Positions 11,193 to 21,797 of a DNA stretch of 64,000 nucleotides are shown here, one piece after another (position 1 is the first letter of the stretch; each line of letters opens with the position of its first letter). The position numbers and the translations under genes are program-made. The stretch comes from Leptodontidium sp. MPI-SDFR-AT-0119 (lineage: Eukaryota; Ascomycota; Leotiomycetes; Helotiales; Leptodontidiaceae). Under the pieces are notes generated by a model. The model searched no databases, was not told the origin of the DNA, and worked only from the letters and a program-made list of their open reading frames with translations. The stretch spans positions 1,736,001-1,800,000 of the forward strand of contig JAHLEZ010000005.1 in NCBI GenBank assembly GCA_020726505.1, in the 5' to 3' direction.

Positions 11193-13120
11193 CCTGGCAA
11201 TTGGTGTATGGGATACGCGTTGGTGTTGTTGGGAACGCGAAGTTGGGGAGGAAAGTAAGCTTTAAGATCTGGACTTAGAGTCAGCGAACGAGCGACGAGG
11301 TGTTGTTGGATTGCCTGCAACGCAAACTGACTGTCTGGGCAAATTGTTATTTAACGAGTGTACTTGACAAAAATGTCAAAGAGCGTCTGCAGAGATTGAA
11401 GTCAGCATTCATCATTCCTGGATTGGAATGAATTGGGTTGAATCGAATGTTGAAGATGTTCGCATGAATGATCCACGCATCCCCATCCAACGGAGCCTCG
11501 ATAGAAACCGCAAGAAACGGAACCAAGGCCCAAACAATTCATCATCGACCCATCCGTTCGCAGAAAATCGAGGGAAATGGACTCACTGGGTGAGATTATT
11601 GTATCAGTCGTAAACTTGGAATCGCAAATCTTAAATGAGCGTGGTGACGAGAAATCGTCGAGAGGGATGGTGGCTGGTATTCAGCTCTCAATCGTTCGCG
11701 ATCATCAATCAATCAATCAATCAATCAGCGGGCCACGACCATTATCCGTCTGCCTCCCGAGGCTCCTTTGTCGTTTATCTGTTTCGATAGTCTCGTAGAA
11801 GGCGTGCACACAGGTCGCACGTCTTTTGGAGTTGATGGTCCACGAGGAGGAGGGTGGTAGAGGAGGAGGAGGAGGAGGCGAGGCGAGGTGAGGTGAGGTG
11901 AAGGTGGAGAGACGAGAAGGGTGGGTGGGTGGATGAGAAAGAGAGCGAGGGAGGGACGGAAGGGAGGGTAGGGCGAGATGAGCTGGGCGGTAGCGCGAGC
12001 GAGTATTAGGCGTGGGAACCGTGGCCGTGGGTGGATTGGAATAGGAAGGGAAGGGACGCTGGCGTCTTTCCTTGGGAGGGGGGAAGGGAAGGGGAAGGTG
12101 CATGTATGTGCAGGGTGGGTGGGCACTGGGTGGAGGGCAGCACGGCCAGCGAAATTTGACTGAGAGTGACTGAGTGAGTGAGTAAGTGAGTGCAAGTGTG
12201 TTGACCCTGTTGGGGGTGGTAGCGTCGCGTCGGTAAGCGTAAGCTAATTATCGGAACCTGAGCGTGTAAACTGAATTGGCCCTGGCCTGGTCTGGCCTGG
12301 GGTGGTGTTGGCGCTGGTGTTGGCGCTGGCTCTGGCGCTGGCTCTGAGCACTGCACTCTATCGGGCTGTCTGTTTGTTTCTCGGCGAGCGAGCAAGTGGA
12401 AGCGCAGGGCAACGAGAATGATGGGACCCAAGGAGGGAATGGATACGCAAAAGAGGTCCAGGCGTTGAACTTGATTGAATCAATTCAAAGAACTGTCGTA
12501 AAAATACGGGCCAGAGCAGAGCAGAGCAGAACACTGACTCCAAAGTCTGAATGAACCTCGGACGGTTCTCCAAATACGAGATGAGTGACCGGTGATGCGT
12601 CTGCATGCGGATTGGATCAGGCTTTGGTAGTGGTGACTCTGGTGAGAGGACAAAGCAAATGCAATGGGATCGGTGGATAATGAGACTCAAGCTTAAGTTC
12701 AAGTCAAGGTCAAAGTCAAGTCACTTGGCCGAGGGCGAGGGTGAGGCGATATAAATTGATTAATTTTATTTACTTATCCCAGACAAAGAAACATTTGGCA
12801 TCCACATATCTAATATACTTGAGATCTGACAGGCCAAAGTGAAAAGGGTGCATCCTGGTGTCACGGTATCCTCGAGTGCAACACTGTACTGTACAGTAAG
12901 TAACAAGGTCGAAGATCTGCCAGATAAGACCGGAAACAGAATATCACCGTTGTATTCGGTGATGTTTCTTTCTTTTATGTTTATCTATCTTGAAGTAACA
13001 TTCTTTTACCGGCTGCATTTGTCTTCCATCTCTTTGTTCTGTCCTGTCGGTCAAGGGTTGGGGATATCCGTGCCGAAGAACAGGACATCGATATCAATAA
13101 CATCCACCAGTCAGGAGAAT
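11193..13120 (-). promoter_or_regulatory. msb2 upstream region with long pyrimidine tracts
   Basis: On the msb2 sense strand, 11830-12150 is strongly pyrimidine-rich (complement of GAGGAGG, GAGGTGAGGTG and GGGTGGGTGG runs), starting about 640 bp before the ATG. Long CT tracts are common in strong fungal promoters and 5' leaders. 12300-12345 has a degenerate GGCGCTGG(T/C)(G/T)(T/C)T repeat. Overlapping short ORFs are low-complexity and have no domain. Confidence 0.45.
11704..11727. repeat. (ATCA)n microsatellite
   Basis: About six perfect copies of a 4-bp ATCA unit upstream of msb2. Confidence 0.85.
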
Positions 13121-13148
13121 GCCATGCCATGCCATGCCATGCCATGCC
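13121..13148. repeat. (GCCAT)5 microsatellite
   Basis: Five perfect GCCAT units plus a partial sixth. Confidence 0.9.
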
Positions 13149-16100
13149 GTTGAAGTTGCAGTTTGCATCAATGACACCTGCCTTTCTCATCCATCCATCT
13201 TTCACTTCCAGAGAACCCTCTTTTCTCCCCAAGTATTTACAGATGTACAACACCTCCACATTTACATATAAAATCTCTCTCCACCCAAAACCACCACGTT
13301 CCCCTTCACAGCCCCGCCCCACTTCCCTCTAAACCCACCACTCACAATCCTCTACATTACCACGCTACCATAACCCCTGGCCCAACCCCGACCACCTCAA
13401 GGAACGGGACGGCATAAAAAAGGCAGAAAAGGCAGAAAAGGCAGAAAAATCTCCACTATCCCCCTTACCCTAAGCAGCCCCTCCCCTCCCTAGCGCCTGG
13501 GCACACACCACAAATTAAAATGGCCATTAAAATAACCGGACCAGTCATCGCGCCGAAGTGGTCTCGATAGCGCGTTTGACCAAGAAGAGGTGGGGACATG
13601 TTTAATTTCCGGCTGTTGGGAGGGGACGGGGATGTGCCTGTCAGGAGAACAATCAGTAAGGGAAGGGATCTCGAGGTTGAGTCTTCATTTTCCATATTTC
13701 GAGATTTCGCAAAAGACTGTTGGTAAAGACACATAGAGTAGGTAAACATGCTTAAACAAATATTCCTTTTCCCCTTCCCCATGGGAGGGAGTCCTTTCCT
13801 CCTCACCATTCATACAAACCACGAGGCGAGCATGAGGCTTGGTGGCTTTGAGGCTGAGGAAAGAAAAGACGCGCACGCACTCACCCCTCTTCTCAATATG
13901 GATAATACTTATGCATGTATTATGCCGCTGCCCTGCATTGCCTTGCCTGAAATATGGATTCGCTTGGATTGGATTGGATGGGAGGGTAGTGGTGCTGATC
14001 ACGAGATGTCCAATTGAATCATTTTCTTGAGCCGTCACTTCTCGACTGGACTGCAAGACTGAGAGACTGGCTATCGGATAATTTATCTCGCTTCCTCTCT
14101 CCTTCTCTTCGCATGACCTGCTTGCATACAATATCGATATCGAAAACCAGAAGAACATCACGTCCGTTACATCACCCGTCAAAGAAAGAGAAACGTCCCG
14201 AAGCGGTAATCGACTTTTCAAGTCACACAAAAACGAGAACCGGTCTTGCATCTGCATCTGCATCATGAAAATTTCAAGGGTCCAAAGGTTCGAGGTTCCT
14301 TTGTTGATCAATTTCTCCCCGAGCCGCCTCACCTACATGCCAAGCTCCCGTCTCTCTACCCATCAAAGGAAAGCGAAAGCGCCTCCATCAAAACTTGAAT
14401 GGAAAGCACCACCTCACGCTTTTTCACTCCAAAAATACCCACCACTAGATCAAACCCAAGCCCGTGAAGGCGTGATCAAACAAAGACAAAGACAAAAGTC
14501 ATCAACACGAAAAAGACTCCATGTCAAGGCACAGAAACAACCCACCTGCTTGCCTCGCACCAAGTCCGAGTCCGAGATACCGTCCGTACACGCTGAAGCT
14601 GACAAACATAGCCCCAAGCTCCGGACCTCCGACCTACAAGTATCTCCTACTGTTCCACAATAATCCAATCACAGCCCTCCTCTCTGTGCAGTCAGATCCA
14701 GATCCGGGCGCTCTGGATCTGGTTCCTGGATCTGTGGTGGGACCCTGACCAAGCACTTCTTCTGATTTCCAGACGGGGCCAACTTCGAAGTTGAGAGTAA
14801 AGATCACCAAAACATCAACCTCAAAGAACGTTTTATTCCCACATTTAATACGGTAGAGGATTCCGGACTAGATCAGAAGAATAAAATGACAACCATCCCA
14901 AAACCGCAATTCATCGCCCAATCAGTCGACTCTCGACGATCCCTCCTTCTAGATGCGACTCTGTAATTCCGGTACTTGACTTCACTTCACCCACCTGCCA
15001 TCCCCCTAATAAAAATCTACGCTGCTTCCATACGGACTCCCACAGAAATACGGATATCCCGTAAAAACTCAAAAAGTGCATTCCTCAACCCCATCCCATC
15101 TCTGCCCTTCCCTCCTTGATTAAAGATCCGGAGCAGGGGGTCTTGTTTCAAGTCCCCAAGGACAGGCAAAACAACGGATGAAAAGGCACGCACACAGACA
15201 AGGGATAAGGCAGGGAACGGGGTAGAGTACTCCATACAGACGGAACGGAAATTGTGTTTCAAGAGTCGAGAGACTCGACTTTCGGTGGAACTGCGGATTG
15301 GCATTTTGTATCCACAGTTTCGCACATCATACCACATCATGAACAGCGCATCTTTTCTCCACTCTTGACAAAGATGTGAAAAAGCTTGATTACGTTCGTT
15401 CGTGTTCTGTGACAGCTATCCATCTTATCTCTGTGGGAAGTTTGAAGACTTTGACTGCCACACCATCTGAAGTTTCAACATGACGATACTTTAAGGATGT
15501 CATTCAGCTCGTGTTCAACGTTAACGTCAACGACGTTTCACCATCCCCCTTCTCCTTCTCCTTCTTCATACAATTCTAGCTTCCAACACAGCCTACCACC
15601 ACCACCTTTCTACAAGCTAGAATCTTCTCCCGTATCAGCATCAACGACCCCTCGAGGTACGGGGTATACAAGTATCTCGTCATACGGAGAACATTACACC
15701 CCTCCCAACCTCCTTCCCTCACCAAAGTATCACCATGAAATCGGTACAGTAGCCAGCCGAGTTCCGATCCCGTTCAGCTCAGCTCAGCTCGTCTCGTCTC
15801 GAGTTTTACAACCTTCCTTCGAACTTTCCTTCCTTATTCCTTCCCTCATTATCTTCCTCGTTCCTCGTACACGGTCCGTGCAACACCACCTACGTGTACA
15901 TTACAAACCGCGACACGGCAGACTTTTTATTTTTTTCACTCTTCGAATCCTTCAATCCTGCACATTTTCCTTAATTTCTAACTTACTTACACTTTTACAA
16001 CAAAAAAAAACCAATCCAAAAACTGTACTCAGGTCAAATCAAATCAACTCAACCCAACAAACCCCCACTAAATAACCAAGCATTCCGACGTCGTTTCATC

Positions 16101-18334
16101 CCCATCCCATGCTATCACATCACATTCCCACCCCTGAATCATCCACTCACTCCATCTTCCATACCGAGTATCCTGTAAAGTTTAAAACCCTTCGTCCCAA
16201 ACAACCCCCCAAGAAATTTCGGAAACAAACCTCCCCTTCCATCCGAAATATTTCTCAAACCCAAACCCAAACCAAATCATCATCATCTCCTTATCCCCTA
16301 CAAGTAAGAAGCCGATGCCGAACGAACCATGATCGTCTTGATCACCCAGACCACGCTCACTGCTGATGATAATTTTTGCCAAGCCAAAAGATATCTAATA
16401 AATTTCTGCTTACTGGAGTAATAGCGGCCTGACTACGGCTACGGCTATGACTAAGATATTAAGAACCTTGCGAAGTCCGTCGTGAGACAAAGAGATGGAT
16501 GGTGCCAGCCAGGCTGGCGTTTTCGATAGCTTGACGCCTCGCCTCGCCTTGCTTTATCACCGGCTTCAACTTCTCTCGTATTTGTCCATTTTTAAAAGAT
16601 CGAGGTCAGCACATAACCCCCTCTCATCATCATCCCCATACCGGTATTGACTCTAAAGAACAAGTGTTCTTCGTATTTCCAGACCTCACGATACCCGCGT
16701 TTCGCTGGAGCTCCAGCTTCATCGAAAAGGGATCAATCAATCATCCACGTGACCCTCACTCCCTCCCCCTCAAAACGCCACGCCACGCCACGCGCTCATT
16801 TCAGTCAGGGGGGCCAGGGGAGAGCAAAGCAGCCAATGACGCGCCAGACACGGCCTTGCGAAATGGGGTTTGTTGCATGTCGCATTTCGAATTATGTCCA
16901 CGTCACTGCTGGACCTCTCTCGCTTAACTTCACTTCTTCTTTTCTGAGTCTCACAACTCAATTCAGGTGAACCTGGAAATCAACATCATCCACCACCTTC
17001 CCTCATTTCTTTTCTTTCGGGCTTATTCATGGGATTTTGATTTCGCCATCATCATCTCTTCTGTTCTTTTCTTTTCCTCGTTGTTTTTAGGGTGAGTGGG
17101 GAAGTGCCAAGGATGAGGAAGATACGAGGCAGAGGATTTGATTGCACGGCGCTTCGAGAAAGATGAGGTGGCTGGCGGAGCGAAGCGCTTGCTTTTATAT
17201 CGTAATTTACCTAGGTATGTATCGCTGAGATGTGGCTTATCTTCATCAGCTGGTTTTACGATGGGATCCTAATAATTTCTTGGAGTCGCGAGAGAGTTTG
17301 GGGATTGTCGTGTTTTGATACTTCCGAGAAGGATGCTTACTAGAGGTGCAGTCCGTTTGAAGCTGGACTCCGGTCCATCGCGAAGGGTCGGAGGGAAGGT
17401 CGGAGGGAAGAGGAGTGAATGGAACGGATGGGATATCAGATATTCTAGCTTCGGCTTCGAAATCGCGAGCTTTGTGAATGTTCCTTCACTTTCAACACCG
17501 ACAAACGCTGTCCCAAGTCGTATATATATACCTTCAACCAAGCGGCTGAGGTTGAAAGCAGTCACTGTACATAAAATCGACAAAAAGATACAATACGTGT
17601 TGACGCCTTGCTATGAGTCTCCTTTACCATAAGATATAGATAGACTCCGGTCCTCTGCTCTACTTAACTTCAGCAACCTACGCCAATATCAGTCATAGCT
17701 ACCTCATTCGGACATTTCTTAACTTTCAGCGTTTGAGCAGATTGCTGTCAACTCGGGTGATACCGTCAATTTATCGACACTGTCTATCTCAATGCTCTAT
17801 CCATGCCCTCTATTTCGTTTGTCTAGAGCACACAATCCTCCTTAGACTTGATTTCCTGCCTGCCCTCTTAGTTTCCTCATCCCAACATCTCAACTCCAGT
17901 ATTTCTTTCCATGAGATCAAGTTTACATGAACTTTGGGTTGGGTCAAGAGTGAACTTTCCACTACTGGAACAGCGACTCTCCCATGGTCCATCTCTACTT
18001 CTAGACGTAGGATACACTTCCCCCACCTTTCCATGTCAAAAGTGTGTCAAGTGAATTATTCTCCGAAGCCCAGAAGAATTCGTATTGATCAGCCGTTCCC
18101 GGGGTACTATTGTAACATCCCTACTGTAAGATTGATAAATACAGAGAGACGGGATGGTTCTGAGGAGGTATCGACCCTATGGACCCGTGGAGCATTCGCA
18201 GACGAGTCGACGATGTTAGCGTCTCGTAGCAGATATCCTTCCAGTACAAACATCCCGCCTCTCTATTTTATCTTCAATCTGGCAAAAAAAAGTGTCGTAT
18301 TTCTCTATGTCCCATCGGTTGATACACCCGCCGA
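13149..18334. other. Gene-poor interval; no recognised gene
   Basis: More than 5 kb without a protein I can recognise. The longest ORFs are a 192-codon plus-strand ORF (15497-16075), whose first 80 residues are Ser/Pro/Thr-rich, and a 215-codon minus-strand ORF (13685-14332). Neither shows a domain, and both could be chance. Three copies of GGCAGAAAA lie at 13422-13448. Base composition is ordinary and not AT-rich, so this is not simply RIP-mutated repeat. It could include long untranslated leaders, non-coding RNA or an unrecognised intron-rich gene; sequence alone does not decide. Confidence 0.4.
13422..13448. repeat. 9-bp minisatellite (GGCAGAAAA)3
   Basis: Three perfect tandem copies of a 9-bp unit. 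Confidence 0.85.
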
Positions 18335-18960
18335 TTAACTGTTGTCAATCATAGCTTCCCTGTCGAAAATCCAACCATCACCTTGCTTTTTATATAATTC
18401 TTCTGCAATAAGGCTAGATCTTTTTTTGAGTTGGTTATGGTAAGCTTGTAAGTCAGCTATCTTAGTCTCGCGTCGAATTCGAGGATTTGGTGTTTCGTTT
18501 ATCCATTTTCGCCAGCTCTGCCACGTGCTCGCGTTGTTTTACCTGCAATGCCTCTCGGGCTTCGCGTCCACCTACTTCCAGGTATTAAATCATTCTATTG
18601 AGCTCTTCTTCGCGCTTTGTTTTCTTTGTTATTTCCTTGGTTGCGGCTGCTCTCGTGTTCACCTCCACCCAATCCAAAAGTGCTGAAGGCAGAATACATT
18701 AATTCAGTTTCTCACCTTCATTTTCATATTTGGACTATACGTCCGTTATTAGCTTATTTCCAGATTCACGAACCTGGCTCTCCAAACCCTATGACGCTTC
18801 CAAGACGACGATGACGGTTAAGTCTCCTACTCTCTCGTGGCTCATAGCCTAGACTTTGGAAGCCTTGTCGTTCATATACCCCATTGGAAACCTTCTGCCT
18901 CTTCTTGTACCAATTCTCACCACATTTGCGAAATCTATACAATATTCAAGATCTAGGCTT
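18335..18960 (-). pseudogene. Degraded coding remnant, probably of a repeat element
   Basis: Read on the minus strand, clear protein-like segments appear in shifting frames. They are GENWYKKRQKVSNGVYERQG (about 18,930-18,870), VNTRAAATKEITKKTKREEE (about 18,660-18,600), REALQVKQREHVAELAKMDK, and IADLQAYHNQLKKRSSLIAE followed by an ending in DREAMIDNS and a stop at 18335. They are interrupted by stops explained by CAA to TAA or CAG to TAG, and by at least one frameshift near 18,460. The charged helical tail and the C-to-T stop pattern suggest a transposon-associated gene inactivated by RIP. I do not recognise the family. The upstream limit is uncertain; weak coding-like sequence may reach 19,380. 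Confidence 0.5.
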
Positions 18961-20453
18961 CTTAGTTTTACTTCTCTCCTCGGTTATAAAAAGTTCAGCG
19001 AATCCTAATTACCTCGTTCTATTATTGCTCTTAACGATGTTTTGATTTATTCTGCTGTCAATTGCACTGTTATTGTCAATTCTCCCTTCGCTTTTCTACA
19101 CAGGGCTCGTTCCCAGGATTTCACCTCCTTTCCCTAGCTTGGATACAAAACTCCAAAATCATGGGTTTCGTTACTTCTTTGTACCCGATTCCCCTCGCAG
19201 TAGATTTTTCTTCCCGCTTGACTTCCCGAGCGCCAAAATACAGATGCGCTCAAGTTTGGTGTCTCTTGCTAAGGAATATTTTCGGCGGTTGTTAATTATA
19301 TATGGGCGATACCCAAACACAAGAGAAATTGAACGATTCACCTCACCTCAATCGAAGACTAGCTATCCCGACATTATCTTCTCAAGAAATTAAACTTAAG
19401 CCCAAGTTTAAAACCAAATAAATACCACAGTCCCTAGCAAGTCTTTAGAGGACTTTAGCACATGATTACGGAGACGTATGCTATCCTCATCTGGCACCTT
19501 GAAGGACAATCAAGCTGTGTGCGGTTTGATTTGATCGTGCATACCACGTAGAATGGTTAAAATCTAGTTTTCCATGGATGCAAAACTCCAAGTTGAGGTT
19601 GAATGGTTTGTTTTCGTGTGCGATTCAAAAATGAGTGTTGTTCTCGATACATCATACAAGGGTGTCACTGCTGTCAGATCTCGCTCTCGCCATCAGTTTA
19701 GGGACTTGTTGTCATTGTCCCCGAAATCTAAACCGTGGTAATAGCTACTTCTAATTTACTCTGGGAGACACTAGTTTGATAAGATCTACTGGGTTTCACG
19801 ATAGGATTATGAGCTGGAGAAGAACGGAAATTACGATCGATATCAAAGTCGTTGAATCACTCCAAGCCAATCTGAGAACGAATGGAGGATGCATCAGACA
19901 CCTTTGGTAGGGTATTTTGGATCTCAGCTTCAAGGTTGTTAGAAGCTTTTTGTGGCTGTTCTTAGTCATGTACACAATTGGCAGCATTCACGCAGCTTCC
20001 CTCTGGGATGGGCATCCGAAATATCATTCACCGAAACCCAACTCTAGAGCCCAGCTTCATTCGCCTGAACATCAGAGTAGTAATGCTCGTCTCGCCACCA
20101 GGTAGGTTACAAATAGCAAACTTCCTGGGAATCGACAGAAAGATAAATCTACCTTGCACAATTGAGGACCTACTGAACGGCAGGTGCGAGCACTTAAGAT
20201 TACCCAGCCAAGAACAGATTCCAATACATGGTAAAGGTATGCGATCTGTGCTGACTTTTAAATTCATGATACGTGGTAGGTAAGATGGGTAGTATTGTTC
20301 TTTGTGTAGAGTTTGGCGGCGTAATTGCTGTCGACTGTGAGAGGATTGTCATCTACTTCAATGTTGCCATGCACCTCCCCAACTGGCTTCTGGAATTGTA
20401 CTTGCAGAGGCATTTAGCTCAATTCACAGTTTTGAATTTCAGATTCAAAAATG

Positions 20454-20475
20454 CCCCCCCCCCCCCCCCCCCCCC
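20454..20475. repeat. 22-base poly-C tract
   Basis: Uninterrupted run of 22 C. Such runs are unstable, and the exact length may be a sequencing estimate. Confidence 0.9.
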
Positions 20476-20632
20476 TTCCTTTATTATCCTCTTTCTCTAT
20501 CTCCCCACGGCGGTCCCTGGCGCCGCAGTCCGAAGGTTAATCGAATGTTTCCCGATCCTAGATTTCCAATCATTCTCAAGATACTGCCTTAACATACTTG
20601 AATTAAACACTTTCGTGGCTAAGTCTGTCCCA

Positions 20633-20659
20633 GGGTGGGGGGTGGGGGGGAAGGGGGGG
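20633..20659 (+). other. Potential G-quadruplex block
   Basis: Four G runs (3, 6, 7 and 7 G) are separated by T, T and AA, which fits the G3+N1-7 quadruplex pattern. It lies 158 bp after the poly-C run, whose complement could compete for pairing. Confidence 0.6.
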
Positions 20660-21128
20660 TACTAAAGTAAAACTGTAGCCTTCGGAGTTTATTCTACACG
20701 GCGTGGGGGGGGGACAAGAACATGGATAGAGTGATGAATCGATTCAGTCTGCTATCGTTTTATTGTTGAGTGCAATATCAGCTGGTGATATCTGGATTAC
20801 TGATGGAATGTGGATGGGGAGAGTTCTCGCTTAACATGAAGGGGGTCTGTTTACTTTCGGGCTTTGGAGTGGTGGCTTTGTTGCCACATAGAAGGGTGCT
20901 GTCATTTCAGGATACTCCTCAGAAGATAACATGCCCTCATGAGCCCAAAATAACTATATACTAAATTAATAAGTCGCGCCGCGTCGAAGTCCTTACCCCA
21001 CGTAAAATCCACACCAACCCCAGACTCAGCCCCACAACAACACACCTCCCCCCGAAAATTTCTAACAGGAACATATCACCAATTAGCGATTTCTCTTGTC
21101 ACATTACCTCATTCAAACTGAATAATAC

Positions 21129-21263
21129 GGGCGAATGGTTTAGTGGTATAATACTTCTTTAGCATAGAAGTGGTCCAGGGTTCGAGTAAGTTGTTCTGAT
21201 ACTCATCCCACCTGCTTCAAATCTTCAAGTTCTGACTTTCAAAAAAAGTTCCCTGTTCGTCCA
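21129..21263 (+). tRNA. tRNA-Ala(AGC) split by a 63-nt intron-like insertion in the T-loop
   Basis: The 5' part (21129-21185) gives acceptor strand GGGCGAA, a D-arm with A-box TGGTTTAGTGG, anticodon stem CTTCT/AGAAG around loop TTAGCAT (anticodon AGC, Ala), and the T-stem 5' strand CAGGG with TTCGA. The 3' part (21249-21263) gives TT, the T-stem partner CCCTG, the acceptor partner TTCGTCC and discriminator A. Joined, the T-stem pairs 5/5, the anticodon stem 5/5 and the acceptor 7/7 (one G-U). A normal seven-base T-loop TTCGATT is restored. Only the D-stem is weak. The insertion interrupts the B-box promoter after GGTTCGA. This perfect pairing across the gap argues against a simple truncated pseudogene. 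Whether the RNA is made and spliced is unknown. Confidence 0.85.
21186..21248 (+). other. Spliceosomal-type intron candidate inside the tRNA gene
   Basis: The 63-nt insertion begins GTAAGT, has the fungal branch-site sequence CTGAC (21232-21236), and ends AAAAAAAG. Its branch adenosine lies 13 nt before the 3' end. Length and signals match the protein-gene introns of this window. It sits between tRNA positions 58 and 59, not at 37/38 where nuclear tRNA introns lie. It has no run of four or more T, so RNA polymerase III would not stop inside it. Confidence 0.75.
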
Positions 21264-21282
21264 ATGTGAAAACACAATTTCG

Positions 21283-21287
21283 TTTTT
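21283..21287 (+). terminator. RNA polymerase III terminator (T5)
   Basis: Five T residues begin 20 nt after the tRNA discriminator base; it is the first T run of this length downstream of the gene. Confidence 0.6.
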
Positions 21288-21797
21288 GCATCTTCTTCTT
21301 TTTATTTGAAGCTAAAGTACTTTCTCTTTAACTTTGCTATTGTTATGATTGGATTTTTTAAGGAATTCTACGGTGGTGGTGTGTGGAAAGTGGATATCGA
21401 GGTGCTCGCTTATGCAACAGGGATGGGGAAGGTGTTTGGAGAGACTCGCTTCCTGGCAAAAGTGAAAGTTCGTTTCGCGCCTGACCCGTATCGTTATTCG
21501 TTGGCAAGCGCCGCGAGGCTCTGGCATTTCAACATCATCACCCTTCACAACAACATCCATAATATTCTTCAGACCCTGCTCCTCGAGAAATATTGAGCGC
21601 TTGATTTCGTCCTGAGCAAGTTAAGGCTACTGGACTTCAAAGACACGAGACCACTGTCTGTTAATTTCAATTCACATCCCTCAGCCTCGCGGGGGCCTAT
21701 CGACAGTGCAAACCATCCAGCCTTCTGTTGAACAACACTGCCAAACCAAAGCAGGCCGGACACATAAGTCCTCGATTACTTCATCCCTATCGAATTC
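21288..21797. other. Spacer between tRNA and NLR gene
   Basis: No recognised feature. A 96-codon plus-strand ORF (21306-21596) has no domain. The NLR promoter probably lies here. Confidence 0.4.

Larger units (their letters stand above)
18961..21128. other. Gene-poor interval with homopolymer tracts
   Basis: No recognisable protein on either strand; short ORFs (for example 19073-19393 and 20273-20665) have no domain. The notable content is the poly-C run and G-rich block described separately, plus a nine-G run at 20705-20713. Confidence 0.4.

Noticed and set aside
15497..16075. 192-codon ORF as a real gene
   Set aside because: It is low-complexity Ser/Pro-rich sequence that turns into non-coding-looking residues after about 80 codons. 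No domain or clear splice structure was found, so it is mentioned only in the interval description.
21129..21187. Truncated tRNA pseudogene
   Set aside because: The missing T-stem and acceptor halves are present 63 nt downstream and pair perfectly, so the gene is split rather than cut short.
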